A stretch of 64,000 bases of DNA from Bradysia coprophila (lineage: Eukaryota > Arthropoda > Insecta > Diptera > Sciaridae), in assembly GCF_014529535.1 (NCBI RefSeq), contig NW_023503305.1, positions 778,069-842,068 of the forward strand. Direction: 5' to 3'. Of the stretch, positions 51,262 to 61,406 are shown piece after piece. A model generated the notes under the pieces. That model did no database searches. It was not told the DNA's origin and saw nothing but the letters and a program-made list of their open reading frames with translations. Made by a program: the position numbers and the translations under genes. The first letter of the stretch is position 1; each line of letters starts with the position of its first letter.

Positions 51262-51440
51262 CCAAGGCTGTAAACTTTGTGGAGGTCAAGCAGATACATA
51301 CATGAGTGACACACCACGTTTCATGACAAAAAAATTACAAATTCATTTTCAGTTAATTTGTTTGTATGGAAAAGGTGTGTTGTTCCCACGTATCTAATAA
51401 AATAACGACTGCATGACCTCCCCAAAGTTTACAGCCTTGG
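51262..51440. mobile_element. 179-bp MITE upstream of SAS-6
   Basis: CCAAGGCTGTAAACTTTG, then GAGGTCA, pair with TGACCTC, then CAAAGTTTACAGCCTTGG. The core is non-coding. Present in both copies of the duplication (second at about 53981-54159). Confidence 0.65.
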
Positions 51441-51466
51441 ACTTAACGCATATGGGTCTTCAATTT

Positions 51467-51761
51467 ACCAAGGTTCTGAAATAACAGGTTAAGACAGCCA
51501 AGGTTCTGAAAGAACAGGTTAAGACAACCCTGAGTTGACCACGAAGGCGGTGACACACAATTGCGTCAACGGCTGCGAAGTTTATATGTAAAATGGAACT
51601 TAACAAAAACAAAATTCTGAATTTTCTAGAAAAATATTTTCTTCAAGTTGATTTCTCCCACTATCTATCTGTTTATAAAATTTGGTGTCACCCGCCTTCG
51701 TGGTTGTCTTAATCTGTTCTTTCAGAACTTTGAAGACAGCCACGAAGGCTGGTGACACCAA
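51467..51761. repeat. inverted repeat with an internal direct repeat
   Basis: CCAAGGTTCTGAAA plus AACAGGTTAAGACA occurs twice in a row at 51467-51530. The right side (GTTGTCTTAATCTGTTCTTT, CAGAACTTTG) is their complement. CACGAAGGCGGTGACAC pairs with GTGTCACCCGCCTTCGTG at the centre. Also present in the distal duplicate. Confidence 0.55.
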
Positions 51762-51915
51762 AATTGATAAACGCACTCAGTACAGATTGTGTGTGAAATC
51801 AACTCAAAGAAAATGTTATTTAGGAAAATTCGGAATTTTGTTTTTCCTAAGTTGCCCTTTTCATATAAATTTCGTAGCCACTGAACTGATCATGTAATAG
51901 TACATTACTGTACCA

Positions 51916-52018
51916 GTGAAGTAATTTGATATCTCGTATCCAGATGAGTAAAAGTATCCGAGGGCTTCAGCCCGAGATACTTTTACTCATCGTGATACGA
52001 GATATCAAATTATTTCAC
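51916..52018. repeat. 103-bp near-perfect hairpin
   Basis: GTGAAGTAATTTGATATCTC and ATGAGTAAAAGTATC on the left pair with GATACTTTTACTCAT and GAGATATCAAATTATTTCAC on the right around GGGCTTCAGCCC. The GC-rich CTTC apex resembles those of other hairpins in the window. Repeated in the distal duplicate. Confidence 0.7.
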
Positions 52019-52837
52019 GTGTAAAGTATGGCGTTTTACTTTACGAGCGAGGGAAAGGGTCTTCACTAGTGAGGGAAAGGCCACATTACCTCACTAGTAA
52101 AGTAAAGGTTTTTGTTGATCTTTTCCTTCGAATTGTTTGATGATGTAGCGGAACGTTGATTTAATGAAATTAGTTCGCTGTAAAACCGAAAGGTTCAATC
52201 TTGATAATTGACTCGCATTGCTATGTTAAGCTTACTGAATTATTTTGATTATAATAAATTTCTTTGAATTGACTTCGTAGCCACTGATGGTGTGTGGTAA
52301 GTTCACCTCAAATGAGCCTCAAAGTAAGTTTTTACTGTATCGAGGATTTTATTGGTTTCTAGTTTCTAGGATATTTGTCCCATCACAAAAAATAGCGACT
52401 TTCTCATCATATTCCACACGTATGTAACGGGTGAGTGCATAGAAAACGATGTGGAACGAATAAATATCCGGAATGTTGAGCACGTAAAAACTTTATTTGA
52501 GTTAAGTTTATGTGGACGCTGGGATCCGTTGATGATTTACATTATCTTTGGTTGCCAGCATTCAATATTTTTACCACTTTAGCAACCGACCGTTAGAGTA
52601 TACATAGGAGTGTAAATGTTAAAATATAGGCCAATTTCATGTCTATACTTCTATACTTTTGATTTTCGTTTAAAAAACGAACATCACCGTCACTTCAATA
52701 CAAGATCTAAATAATTAGCAATAATTCTATTTATGTTTACGAATGCTCTGTTTACTCTTTAAACAATAAAAAAGAGACGTGGTTTAGCTAAACGGAACGT
52801 AAACGGCGTAAGACGAAATCAAGCATAAGTGTGGCCT

Positions 52838-52967
52838 CACAGTCATATATCATCCGTTTTCATTCCGTTTTGCCTCCGTGTACGTGACAGTTATCACGTG
52901 CCCAATTGTATGAAATGCCAACTGTCATACACACGGAGGCAAAACGGAATGAAAACGGATGACTGTG
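52838..52967. mobile_element. 130-bp MITE, CACAGTCAT ends
   Basis: CATCCGTTTTCATTCCGTTT, then TGCCTCCGTGT, are mirrored by ACACGGAGGCA and AAACGGAATGAAAACGGATG, ending ACTGTG. Core of ~50 bp, non-coding. A second copy exists only through the tandem duplication. Confidence 0.65.
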
Positions 52968-53153
52968 AATTCAGACGATTCTGACTAACCGTCGAACAAC
53001 AGAACATCTTGCAGATTTTTCAAATCCAATTGAATCTATTACATTTTCAAGCGCCATCTAGCACAAAATGAAAAATAACGAAACGAACGAAAGAATGATT
53101 TTGCGGTTGTCATTTGACATTATCCTTTGGATTGATCATTCGGATCAGATATA

Positions 53154-53375
53154 GGAAAATGGAAATTAGAAACTAAGGGTAAAATCTATTACAATTTAGT
53201 ACTTTTCTTCATCAAAAGTCTGCTGTCACTGAATTATTTTTTCATGAACAAACTTCACTGCAATGACATTTCATGGGAATGAACGACTGTGATGTTGTTA
53301 CACAAAAAAATAGTACAGTGAGAATGAAGTACTATAAAAAAATGTGACGCCTCTACAGGCCAACCGACTAGGCGA
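53154..53375. mobile_element. 222-bp insertion in the distal SAS-6 fragment
   Basis: The insert interrupts the copied SAS-6 exon 2 between two ATA triplets, as expected of a 3-bp target duplication. Its ends (GGAAAATGG and CTAGGCGA) are not clear inverted repeats. An internal AGTACTT ... AAGTACT pair exists. The class is unknown, and filler DNA at a repair junction is an alternative. Confidence 0.5.
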
Positions 53376-53770
53376 ATACGAATTTGCTGAAAATTAGTCG
53401 TGATAAATTCACTGAATTCTAACTTTTGCTGGTTGTGCAACAATCTATTTGTGACCGTTGTGTTCAAAAAACTTTCTTCTGCGCAGATTAATTTACTGTT
53501 TGAGCTCAACAAGGTTTATCGTCAACGAAGCGGTTTCGTTTACCGGTGTGAAAAACAAGCAACACAACGATCACAAAGAGGACTCATCGGACCTCTCTAC
53601 GATTCAGTTCTTACCAGTAAGTGTCTGCTCAAAATTCGGTCGACAGTTACATTGTACATTTTTCGTGACTTGATGCCAAAGTGGTCAATGTTTATCGAAA
53701 ACACGTTGGTGGGATATATGGTACCAATGGCCTTACGATATTGTGGGTCAACAAACAACGAATCCGACAT
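53376..53770 (-). pseudogene. duplicated SAS-6 exon 1 with broken exon 2
   Basis: Exon 1 (53770-53615) is intact and encodes the same 52 residues as the true gene, with the same GTAAGA donor. The exon 2 acceptor (TTTTCAG before 53386) is also kept. After about three codons the exon is interrupted by the 222-bp insertion and, beyond it, by the duplication junction. No independent SAS-6 can be made. Exon 1 could still splice into the downstream intact exon 2, acting as an alternative first exon. Confidence 0.8.
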
Positions 53771-56119
53771 TATTGAAGAATCTGTGACCGTTTTCCGTGT
53801 AAATTCGATTATTTAATAAAATCGTTCGTTGTCATTGACCGGTTTGTATTTTCTAAAAGAATGTTTGGTATTGTACTAGATCATTATTGAAGAAAAAAAA
53901 TCAACGAAAATCTGAATTCATCGTTGAATATCTGGTTTTTGTTTATTCTAGGCACCACCTGCGAACATATGTGGATTTAACCAAGGCTGTAAACTTTGTG
54001 GAGGTCAAGCAGATACATACATGAGTGACACACCACGTTTCATGACAAAAAAATTACAAATTCATTTTCAGTTAATTTGTTTGTATGGAAAAGGTGTGTT
54101 GTTCCCACGTATCTAATAAAATAACGACTGCATGACCTCCCCAAAGTTTACAGCCTTGGACTTAACGCATATGGGTCTTCAATTTACCAAGGTTCTGAAA
54201 TAACAGGTTAAGACAGCCAAGGTTCTGAAAGAACAGGTTAAGACAACCCTGAGTTGACCACGAAGGCGGTGACACACAATTGCGTCAACGGCTGCGAAGT
54301 TTATATGTAAAATGGAACTTAACAAAAACAAAATTCTGAATTTTCTAGAAAAATATTTTCTTCAAGTTCATTTCTCCCACTATCTGTTTATAAAATTTGG
54401 TGTCACCCGCCTTCGTGGTTGTCTTAATCTGTTCTTTCAGAACTTTGAAGACAGCCACGAAGCCGGGTGACACCAAAATTGATAAACGCACTCAGTACAG
54501 ATTGTGTGTGAAATCAACTCAAAGAAAATGTTATTTAGGAAAATTCGGAATTTTGTTTTTCTTAAGTTGCCCTTTTCATATAAATTTCGTAGCCACTGAA
54601 CTGATCATGTAATAGTACATTACTGTACCAGTGAAGTAATTTGATATCTCGTATCCAGATGAGTAAAAGTATCCGAGGGCTTCAGCCCGAGATACTTTTA
54701 CTCATCGTGATACGAGATATCAAATTATTTCACGTGTAAAGTATGGCGTTTTACTTTACGAGCGAGGGAAAGGGTCTTCACTAGTGAGGGAAAGGCCACA
54801 TTACCTCACTAGTAAAGTAAAGGTTTTTGTTGATCTTTTCCTTCGAATTGTTTGATGATGTAGCGGAACGTTGATTTAATGAAATTAGTTCGCTGTAAAA
54901 CCGAAAGGTTCAATCTTGATAATTGACTCGCATTGCTATGTTAAGCTTACTGAATTATTTTGATTATAATAAATTTCTTTGAATTGACTTCGTAGCCACT
55001 GATGGTGTGTGGTAAGTTCACCTCAAATGAGCCTCAAAGTAAGTTTTTACTGTATCGAGGATTTTATTGGTTTCTAGTTTCTAGGATATTTGTCCCATCA
55101 CAAAAAATAGCGACTTTCTCATCATATTCCACACGTATGTAACGGGTGAGTGCATAGAAAACGATGTGGAACGAATAAATACCCGGAATGTTGAGCACGT
55201 AAAAACTTTATTTGAGTTAAGTTTATGTGGACGCTGGATCCGTTGATGATTTACATTATCTTTGGTTGCCAGCATTCAATATTTTTACCACTTTAGCAAC
55301 CGACCGTTAGAGTATACATAGGAGTGTAAATGTTAAAATATGGGCCAATTTCATGTCTATACTTCTATACTTTTGATTTTCGTTTAAAAAACGAACATCA
55401 CCGTCACTTCAATACAAGATCTAAATAATTAGCAATAATTCTATTTATGTTTACGAATGCTCTGTTTACTCTTTAAACAATAAAAAAGAGACGTGGTTTA
55501 GCTAAACGGAACGTAAACGGCGTAAGACGAAATCAAGCATAAGTGTGGCCTCACAGTCATATATCATCCGTTTTCATTCCGTTTTGCCTCCGTGTACGTG
55601 ACAGTTAACACGTGCCCAATTGTATGAAATGCCAACTGTCATACACACGGAGGCAAAACGGAATGAAAACGGATGACTGTGAATTCAGACGATTCTGACT
55701 AACCGTCGAACAACAGAACATCTTGCAGATTTTTCAAATCCAATTGAATCTATTACATTTTCAAGCGCCATCTAGCACAAAATGAAAAATAACGAAACGA
55801 ACGAAAGAATGATTTTGCGGTTGTCATTTGACATTATCCTTTCATGATGATGTGTAACTGAACAAAAACTTCAATTATTTCAAATATTTTCTTAATTTAT
55901 TGGATTGAAATTTATTTATCTTGTATTTGTGACACGATTATAATGAATTACAATGCTAATTTCAATCAACGACCGTGTGAGTGCATTTTAAAATGTTTCA
56001 GCATTTTCGGTTTTGCGGTTGTCCATCACAACTTGTCATCAAGTTTATCGCGAACTTTGTATTTTTCTTTTGACAAACTTAGCGATAGGCTGCGATGAGA
56101 TTCATACACTTTTAGCTAA

Positions 56120-57780
56120 ATGGCTTCCTCTTTTCCAGCTGGTGGTCCAGTAGGTCCCGGTCGCAAAGTGAAGAGGGTTAGTGATGTAAATGCAATGGGT
56201 GGCGCACCAGCTAGCCAATTTATGGCCGCACCATTTGATCCGAATCTTCAACAACCACAACAACCGCAACAGCAGCAACAATTATTTGGATCCGGACCAA
56301 ATGTTCAACCATCCCAATTTGCGTACAATCCAAATCAGCAGCCACAATACGGTTACAATGACTACAACCAAGCCATCCAGCAACCGATGAATCCACAACA
56401 GCCAATTAATCCACAGCAACAACCACATACACAGCAAAATGTTCCGATGCAACCACAGCAGGGACAATTCGCAATGTTTCAACAGCCAATCGTACAAGAT
56501 ATGGCCATGCAGTATACACAGAAGCTGGCTGGCCAAGGCAAGCAATTCGTCGAAAGTCATTTCGAAAAATATGTTCCGGTGACGAGGTTAAAATATTACT
56601 TTGCCGTTGACAACAAGTATGTGGTCAACAAATTGCGACTGCTGTTTTTCCCATTCACACACTCGGTAAGTGCGCTGAATGTTTGCTAATGTTCCGGAAC
56701 AGGATAATTTGCTTGCGCTCGTAGTTTTTCGGAGCACCGTATGATTACGGTGTAGATGACAGTGAGATAGTTCCAACCAGATGCTCAAGACATCGTTGGC
56801 TTGAACACTAGTGTAAGCTTCATTGTTAAATTTAGGCTGGTTTACTGGACCAAATGAGGTCTGCCAGTCCGAATGTTACAAGTTTTGCAGCATCAAATAC
56901 AATATGGAGATGTCCGATGCTTTCTGTCTTCACTCCCTGCTGATTTTTTTGATTTCAAGTCGGTAGTGTCGATCGAAAAATCCTGTTCCGTATCATCTGT
57001 TCAAATGCATCACCGACAGCATTTACGAACTGTTCAATTTTGTAGGATTGGTCTCTGAAGTACGACCAGGACAATCCCGTCCAACCGAGATTCGATGTGA
57101 ATGCGCCAGATTTGTACATACCAACTATGGCTTACATAACGTACGTTGTTCTGGCTGGATTAGTATTAGGCAAGTAACACTTGGTACTGTTGTTCACCGT
57201 TCGCTCTGTAACAAACCAAATTCCGTTTCGTTATGTAGGAATGCAAAACCGTTTCACGCCTGAACAATTAGGAATTCTTGCGTCGAGTGCATTGGCGTAT
57301 AGCCTATTCGAGCTGGGCATTTATTTAATAACGTTGTACATCACCAACATACCCACAACATTAACGGCATTAGATCTGGTTGCGTATTCGGGATATAAGT
57401 ATGCCATCATTGTCACATGCATTCTCGTTATGATTCTGTTTCGCCAAGTTGGTTATTATGCCACACTCGTCTATTGTAGTTTATCGTTGGGATTCTTTCT
57501 GGTAAGTGTTGAACGAGACGAGAAACACAAAATTGCCGAAGGGTTCTCATCGATCTCTCTAATCTTTTTCCAGTTGCGTTCGTTAAAAGCCAAAGTATCG
57601 CACGAACGACCGCCATCAACTGCACAATCATATGACGTGTACGGCAATCCACAAGCGAACGAACAGAACTACGATTACAGCATTGGTCGCAAAAGGAAAT
57701 TGTATTTCCTGTTTATGGTCGCCGGTTTGCAGGCATTTTTGTCGTTTTGGCTGTCAAAGCATTTGATACCACCAAATTAA
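56120..57780 (+). CDS. YIF1: YIF1 (Yip1-interacting factor), ER-Golgi membrane protein
   Basis: Exons 56120-56665, 57046-57169, 57239-57501 and 57574-57780 encode 379 aa. Residues ~40-125 are a cytosolic Q/P/N-rich region (runs of QQPQ). The family core follows: [32 protein letters not shown], then [20 protein letters not shown] leading into five membrane helices and a short lumenal end HLIPPN. YIF1 pairs with YIP1 on ER exit sites and Golgi and helps Rab-dependent vesicle traffic. Intron 2 (57170-57238) needs a GC donor (TTAG|GCAAGT); no GT donor keeps the frame. The other introns are GT-AG. It is divergent from SAS-6. ATTAAA at 57865-57870 may be its poly(A) signal. Confidence 0.95.
57170..57175 (+). 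promoter_or_regulatory. non-canonical GC splice donor in YIF1
   Basis: AG|GCAAGT is the strong consensus typical of GC-AG introns. Reading through gives GGC AAG TAA, an immediate stop. Joining phase 1 to GA|ATGCAAAAC at 57239 restores LVLGMQNRF, the conserved family sequence. Confidence 0.8.
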
Positions 57781-57870
57781 TGACGGTTTCATGATCGAAA
57801 CGTTTTATTGTTGCTTTTGTTCTCATTTATTTGTATGCTACTCTCTAAACGGACTTTCGATGAAATTAAA

Positions 57871-58930
57871 GCAATTTATTTTGTAACAAATGCCAATTCG
57901 TCTTTTACATGGTGGGTAGGATGAGCATGGATCCGGATCACGAGATCTCAGCTAACTGCGACAAGTTCTTCGTGTGCAGAGAAAATTTGAATTTTAGCTC
58001 CAGTGACAAGTTCAAAGACCTACGTTCCCGGTGGGCTTAACGAAAAGACCAAGGCTCATTTTTGGTAATTTTAATGCTAAAAAATTCGGAAAATTCCGAA
58101 CAAATTCTGATTTTTTTTAATGAACAAAGGGGTCCAAAAGAACTCCATTGCGTTGTCACGTAATGCATTTCATCACTAGTAAATATTGAAATGGGGTTCG
58201 GTTCGGATAAAACGTCGTTTCGATTGGGAAATGTGTGTGGTTCGAAATACACTAGAAAGTTGGTAAGTTATAACCCGAAGACGTACTCAACTATGAAGTG
58301 AATCAGTAATAAAAGTTACCGTTACGATGACATGAATTCGGATCAGAATGTCCTCAGTAAAGAAAATGCAGAGAAGACTGCAGTTAGAACATGAAATAGT
58401 CGACAACTGCTTCTACTATTACGCACATCAGTGTGCGTGGGAAGCTTGGGAGTGTAAATGTTGTTGCAAGTTCGCTAGTTCTTGTTTGGAATTGCTACCA
58501 AAAATCTGCCTACAGTTTTCTTACCTTGTCGATTTTGACCAATTTTGAATCAATCAAATTACTCTTGTCACATAAAGGGCTGTAAAAACTATGGTTCTTT
58601 CATGTGTCTTAGTTCTCAACGATCGATCTACAAACAAATGGATGGAACAAATGTTGAATTGTTTATGAATAGTTCTCAAAAAATGAGTTTATTCGCGTTT
58701 AATGGTCAAGACAGGTCAATCGTAACAAAAGATCATTTTGCCCTGAAAGTTAATTTCAAAAATCAGCTTATCCTGAAAGTTAAGGACGAAGGGCAGGAAA
58801 TTTACGAAAAATGAACCTGATCTAGTCCTAGAATCCTAGATCTAGTCCTAGAACCTGATATCATTCAATACCATTCCATTCACACATATCGGTCAGGTCG
58901 ACAATTGACTTATTTTCGTGACTCCTAATA
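57871..58930. other. intergenic DNA downstream of YIF1
   Basis: No supported gene. Two short + strand frames (58348-58548, 58545-58814) have no recognised features. TCTAGTCCTAGAA repeats in tandem near 58820-58855. Confidence 0.45.
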
Positions 58931-59151
58931 TTCGTAACTTGACAGTAGCGTGTATAATAGTACATTTCGTACCTAGGACTAAAAGTCTTTTTTAGCGTGT
59001 GAGAAGTTTACGAATACGCTAAAAAAGACTTTTAGTCCGTGGTACGAATAGTATTTTTCATATTGGACGGAGAAAAAGTGCGACGAAATCCTAGGTCCTA
59101 GGTATGAAAAATGATTTTATTAAAATCCCATAAGAACTGTCAAGTTACGAA
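58931..59151. mobile_element. 221-bp MITE with 16-bp ends and an inner perfect hairpin
   Basis: TTCGTAACTTGACAGT and ACTGTCAAGTTACGAA are exact inverted ends. Inside, GGACTAAAAGTCTTTTTTAG and its complement form a perfect ~23-bp stem, and CCTAGGACT / AGGTCCTAGG pairs flank it. Non-coding. Confidence 0.7.
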
Positions 59152-59296
59152 TTCTTAAAGTTTGCGAACGTATGAGAATTGAAGCTCAGATCAGTTACCT
59201 AACGCTTTTATTCGTTCCACGTCGTTCTCTGTGCTCACAACAATTAAATTTTCCAGACATTGGTTGAATGAAATAACGGTAAAGTGCTCCAAAATA

Positions 59297-59355
59297 TTTT
59301 GTATGCTTGCTAAAAGGACCGAAAGTAAAGCTGTCCTCTTAGCAAGCATACAAAA
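59297..59355. repeat. 59-nt hairpin, 23-bp stem with one mismatch
   Basis: TTTTGTATGCTTGCTAAAAG (59297 on) pairs with CTTAGCAAGCATACAAAA, leaving a 13-nt loop CGAAAGTAAAGCT. Size is within the lower range of insect pre-miRNAs, but there is no lower-stem extension. A MITE remnant is equally likely. Confidence 0.45.
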
Positions 59356-59590
59356 CTCAATACGTAACTCTTTCGGCCTACTCAATCGATACGTAATAGT
59401 TATTTTCGCAATTCCGGTCCATAATCATCACCTTTCCATGCATCCATTTAATGTCGTTTTGAAGGTATTTATTTCACAGTGCGTTTTTGATTATTTTTTT
59501 CGCACTTGGGCTTTTTCACCTTTTTTTCGCACGCTACAGAGCTTAGTACCTTTAAGAAAGACTAAATTTTATAAATAAAAACTTTGCACA

Positions 59591-59666
59591 GACCAGGATT
59601 TGAACATCCAACACCAAAATTCTTTCAAACACCAAGCAACGACCATAGCCATTCGGCTACAGAGTC
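59591..59666 (-). ncRNA. tRNA-like relic (tRNA pseudogene or SINE head)
   Basis: On the minus strand an A-box-like TAGCCGAATGG and a B-box-like TGTTCAAATCC lie at tRNA spacing, followed by a T-rich run. The start GACTCTG and the end CCTGGTC do not pair well, and no good anticodon stem is visible, so it is unlikely to be a working tRNA. The boxes resemble those of Ser/Leu-type tRNAs. Confidence 0.4.
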
Positions 59667-59875
59667 ACACAATTATACAGAACGTATTGTTGAAGCGTAC
59701 ATACTAAGCATTGACTACTTGATTTTATTTGGCGCGTCTCTATAGATCACATTGCAATGTGTATATAGTGCAGGTTGCTTGATCGTTCAAATGAATTCAT
59801 GTTTGCATATGAATGTTTGGTAGAAATTTTGGTAATATTTTGCATTGGAAAGGTGATTATGGCCCGAAATTGCGA

Positions 59876-60018
59876 AAAACGTTGTATCTACCACGGTAGG
59901 TATGCCGGTATTTTTTCGCACACGACGTCTTGTCGGCCTCGGCTTCGCCTCGGGTCGACAATCGACATCTAGTGCGAAAAAATACCTTCATACCTACCTT
60001 GGTAGATAAATAACTATT
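59876..60018 (+). mobile_element. constant-end hairpin family, complete copy
   Basis: Starts AAAACGTTGTATCTACC and ends GGTAGATAAATAACTATT. Private ~38-bp arms include GGTAGGTATG and GGTATTTTTTCGCAC. The loop has CCTCGGCTTCGCCTCGGG and ACATCTAGTGCG beside the right arm. The arms are unrelated to those at 23144 and 30065, while the termini and ACATCTAG are shared with 30065. Confidence 0.7.
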
Positions 60019-60146
60019 TCAGCACACGTCCGAATTTTCCTGATTAATGATGAAAACGTAGGATTAAAATCGTCATTTACTGTCTTGGTATATGAGGAAA
60101 AACCCCATAAATTACGTTATTGGAAAATGCAGTTCAGTTCAGTAAA

Positions 60147-60275
60147 ACATGAATTTGCTGCAGCTAGCAAAAATAAACACGGCACTAGTGATAGTGGTAA
60201 TACCGTGTAAAGCGTATGCGCAGTTGTGTTTTGTGTGAGTGGATCAGCGGAAAAATAGCTGCAGCAAATTCATGT
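60147..60275. mobile_element. 129-bp element with exact 20-bp inverted ends
   Basis: ACATGAATTTGCTGCAGCTA and TAGCTGCAGCAAATTCATGT are perfect complements around an 89-bp non-coding core that itself has a weak ACACGG/CCGTGT pair. Confidence 0.65.
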
Positions 60276-60599
60276 CTAAATTTCAATGACGTCCCCTGTA
60301 TGTTCTCAAAACTTATTTAGAGTTATCAGGTTTCCCGGTCCAAAAATGGTTCAGGATCTTCCGCTTTTCCGATGTTAGCTTTACAGTTATAGTTAACTGT
60401 TCAACCAATACTCTCTCTAGCAACCAAACTCTCAGCTGTCTTTGTCAAATTTACACCTTATTTCTTTGTATTCTACAAATACTATTCTACATTTTGACTG
60501 ACTACGCTGTAATCTACATGTAAATTCCAAAGGCTATTTGATTCTTTCACCACCTTAATAAAAGTAGTTTGTTTGCTGGAGACCAAAAAGAAACACGAG

Positions 60600-61240
60600 A
60601 AGCTTTCATTTTATTAATAATGTTTTGTTTATTAATTATGCATTTTGTTTTGTTTTGTAATAATCAATATTTACACTCGACATAAGGTATGCAATTGTTT
60701 ATTTACACGAAAAACTTTTTTTTTATTTCTTTCTTTTTTTTAATGGAGCATATAAATGCCAAACGATGTTTTTTGGAACAAAAAAAGAATGGCAACCATT
60801 GCTAATTTCATTTTACTATTTTTTTTTAGTTTTCATTTTTGTTTTATTTTTTTTTATTTTAGTTAGAAATTTTGCTATGAAGATATGTCTAGTAAATTTA
60901 ATATGCTTAACTAAAAAAATTTCTTTTATTTTTTCTCCAACTTTTATTCTATGTTTTCTTGTTGTTGTTTTTCTTTGTGTAAAAATGTTCACGTTAGTTC
61001 TTAGTTTATTTTGTTTTTGTTTTCTTCAAAAAGCTTAGAAAATTTACCGGAGTACTAGATTTATAAGCTTAATAATTTCATGATTTTTGTTTTCTTCAAT
61101 TTTTTTTTAATTTCATTTCATGTTTTGATTATTTTATTACATAATTAGTATAAATATATTTTCTTGTTTATAATTTAGTGTGTTTTTTTTTGTTTTATAT
61201 CGTATTATCGCTTAGTTTTCTTTTATAGATGCATACATTT
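60600..61240. other. strongly T-rich strand segment
   Basis: For about 640 bp the + strand is dominated by T (many TTTTTTT runs, TTTTGTTTTGTTTT). This gives phenylalanine-rich open frames without meaning. It resembles an A-rich 3'UTR read from the other strand, but no adjacent minus-strand CDS is in the window. Confidence 0.4.
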
Positions 61241-61406
61241 TGTGGGCTATCGTTATTTCGATTTTGATATTCCAATCGATTCAATTCGATTGTTTAATAA
61301 ACAATGTTTATACAGAGTCAGAATTATAAGAACGGATAATTTCAATCCAATTTTTATGTTATTCATTCCACAAGTGATACCAATATTGCAATAGAGAGTT
61401 GGGTTA

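Larger units (their letters stand above)
50635..53128. repeat. tandem duplication, proximal copy (SAS-6 5' region)
   Basis: This 2.49-kb segment recurs at 53129-55842 with only about ten visible substitutions or small indels, plus one 222-bp insertion in the other copy. It starts within SAS-6 exon 2, at GGATTGATCATTCGG, and includes intron 1, exon 1 and ~2.1 kb of upstream DNA. The breakpoint has little or no microhomology (TT). The proximal copy is continuous with the intact SAS-6 gene body. Confidence 0.93.
53129..55842. repeat. tandem duplication, distal copy
   Basis: Matches 50635-53128 in order. The offset is 2494 bp before, and 2719 bp after, a 222-bp insertion at 53154-53375. Differences include a missing ATCT in a CTATCTATCTG run and single-base changes. 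It ends at TTATCCTTT, after which unique DNA leads to YIF1. Confidence 0.93.

Noticed and set aside
56282..56560. Leu/Trp-rich minus-strand frame
   Set aside because: Antisense shadow of the Q-rich N-terminus of YIF1.
60766..61038. 90-codon Phe/Leu-rich frame that looks like a membrane protein
   Set aside because: Product of the T-rich strand; any T-rich DNA gives such a frame.
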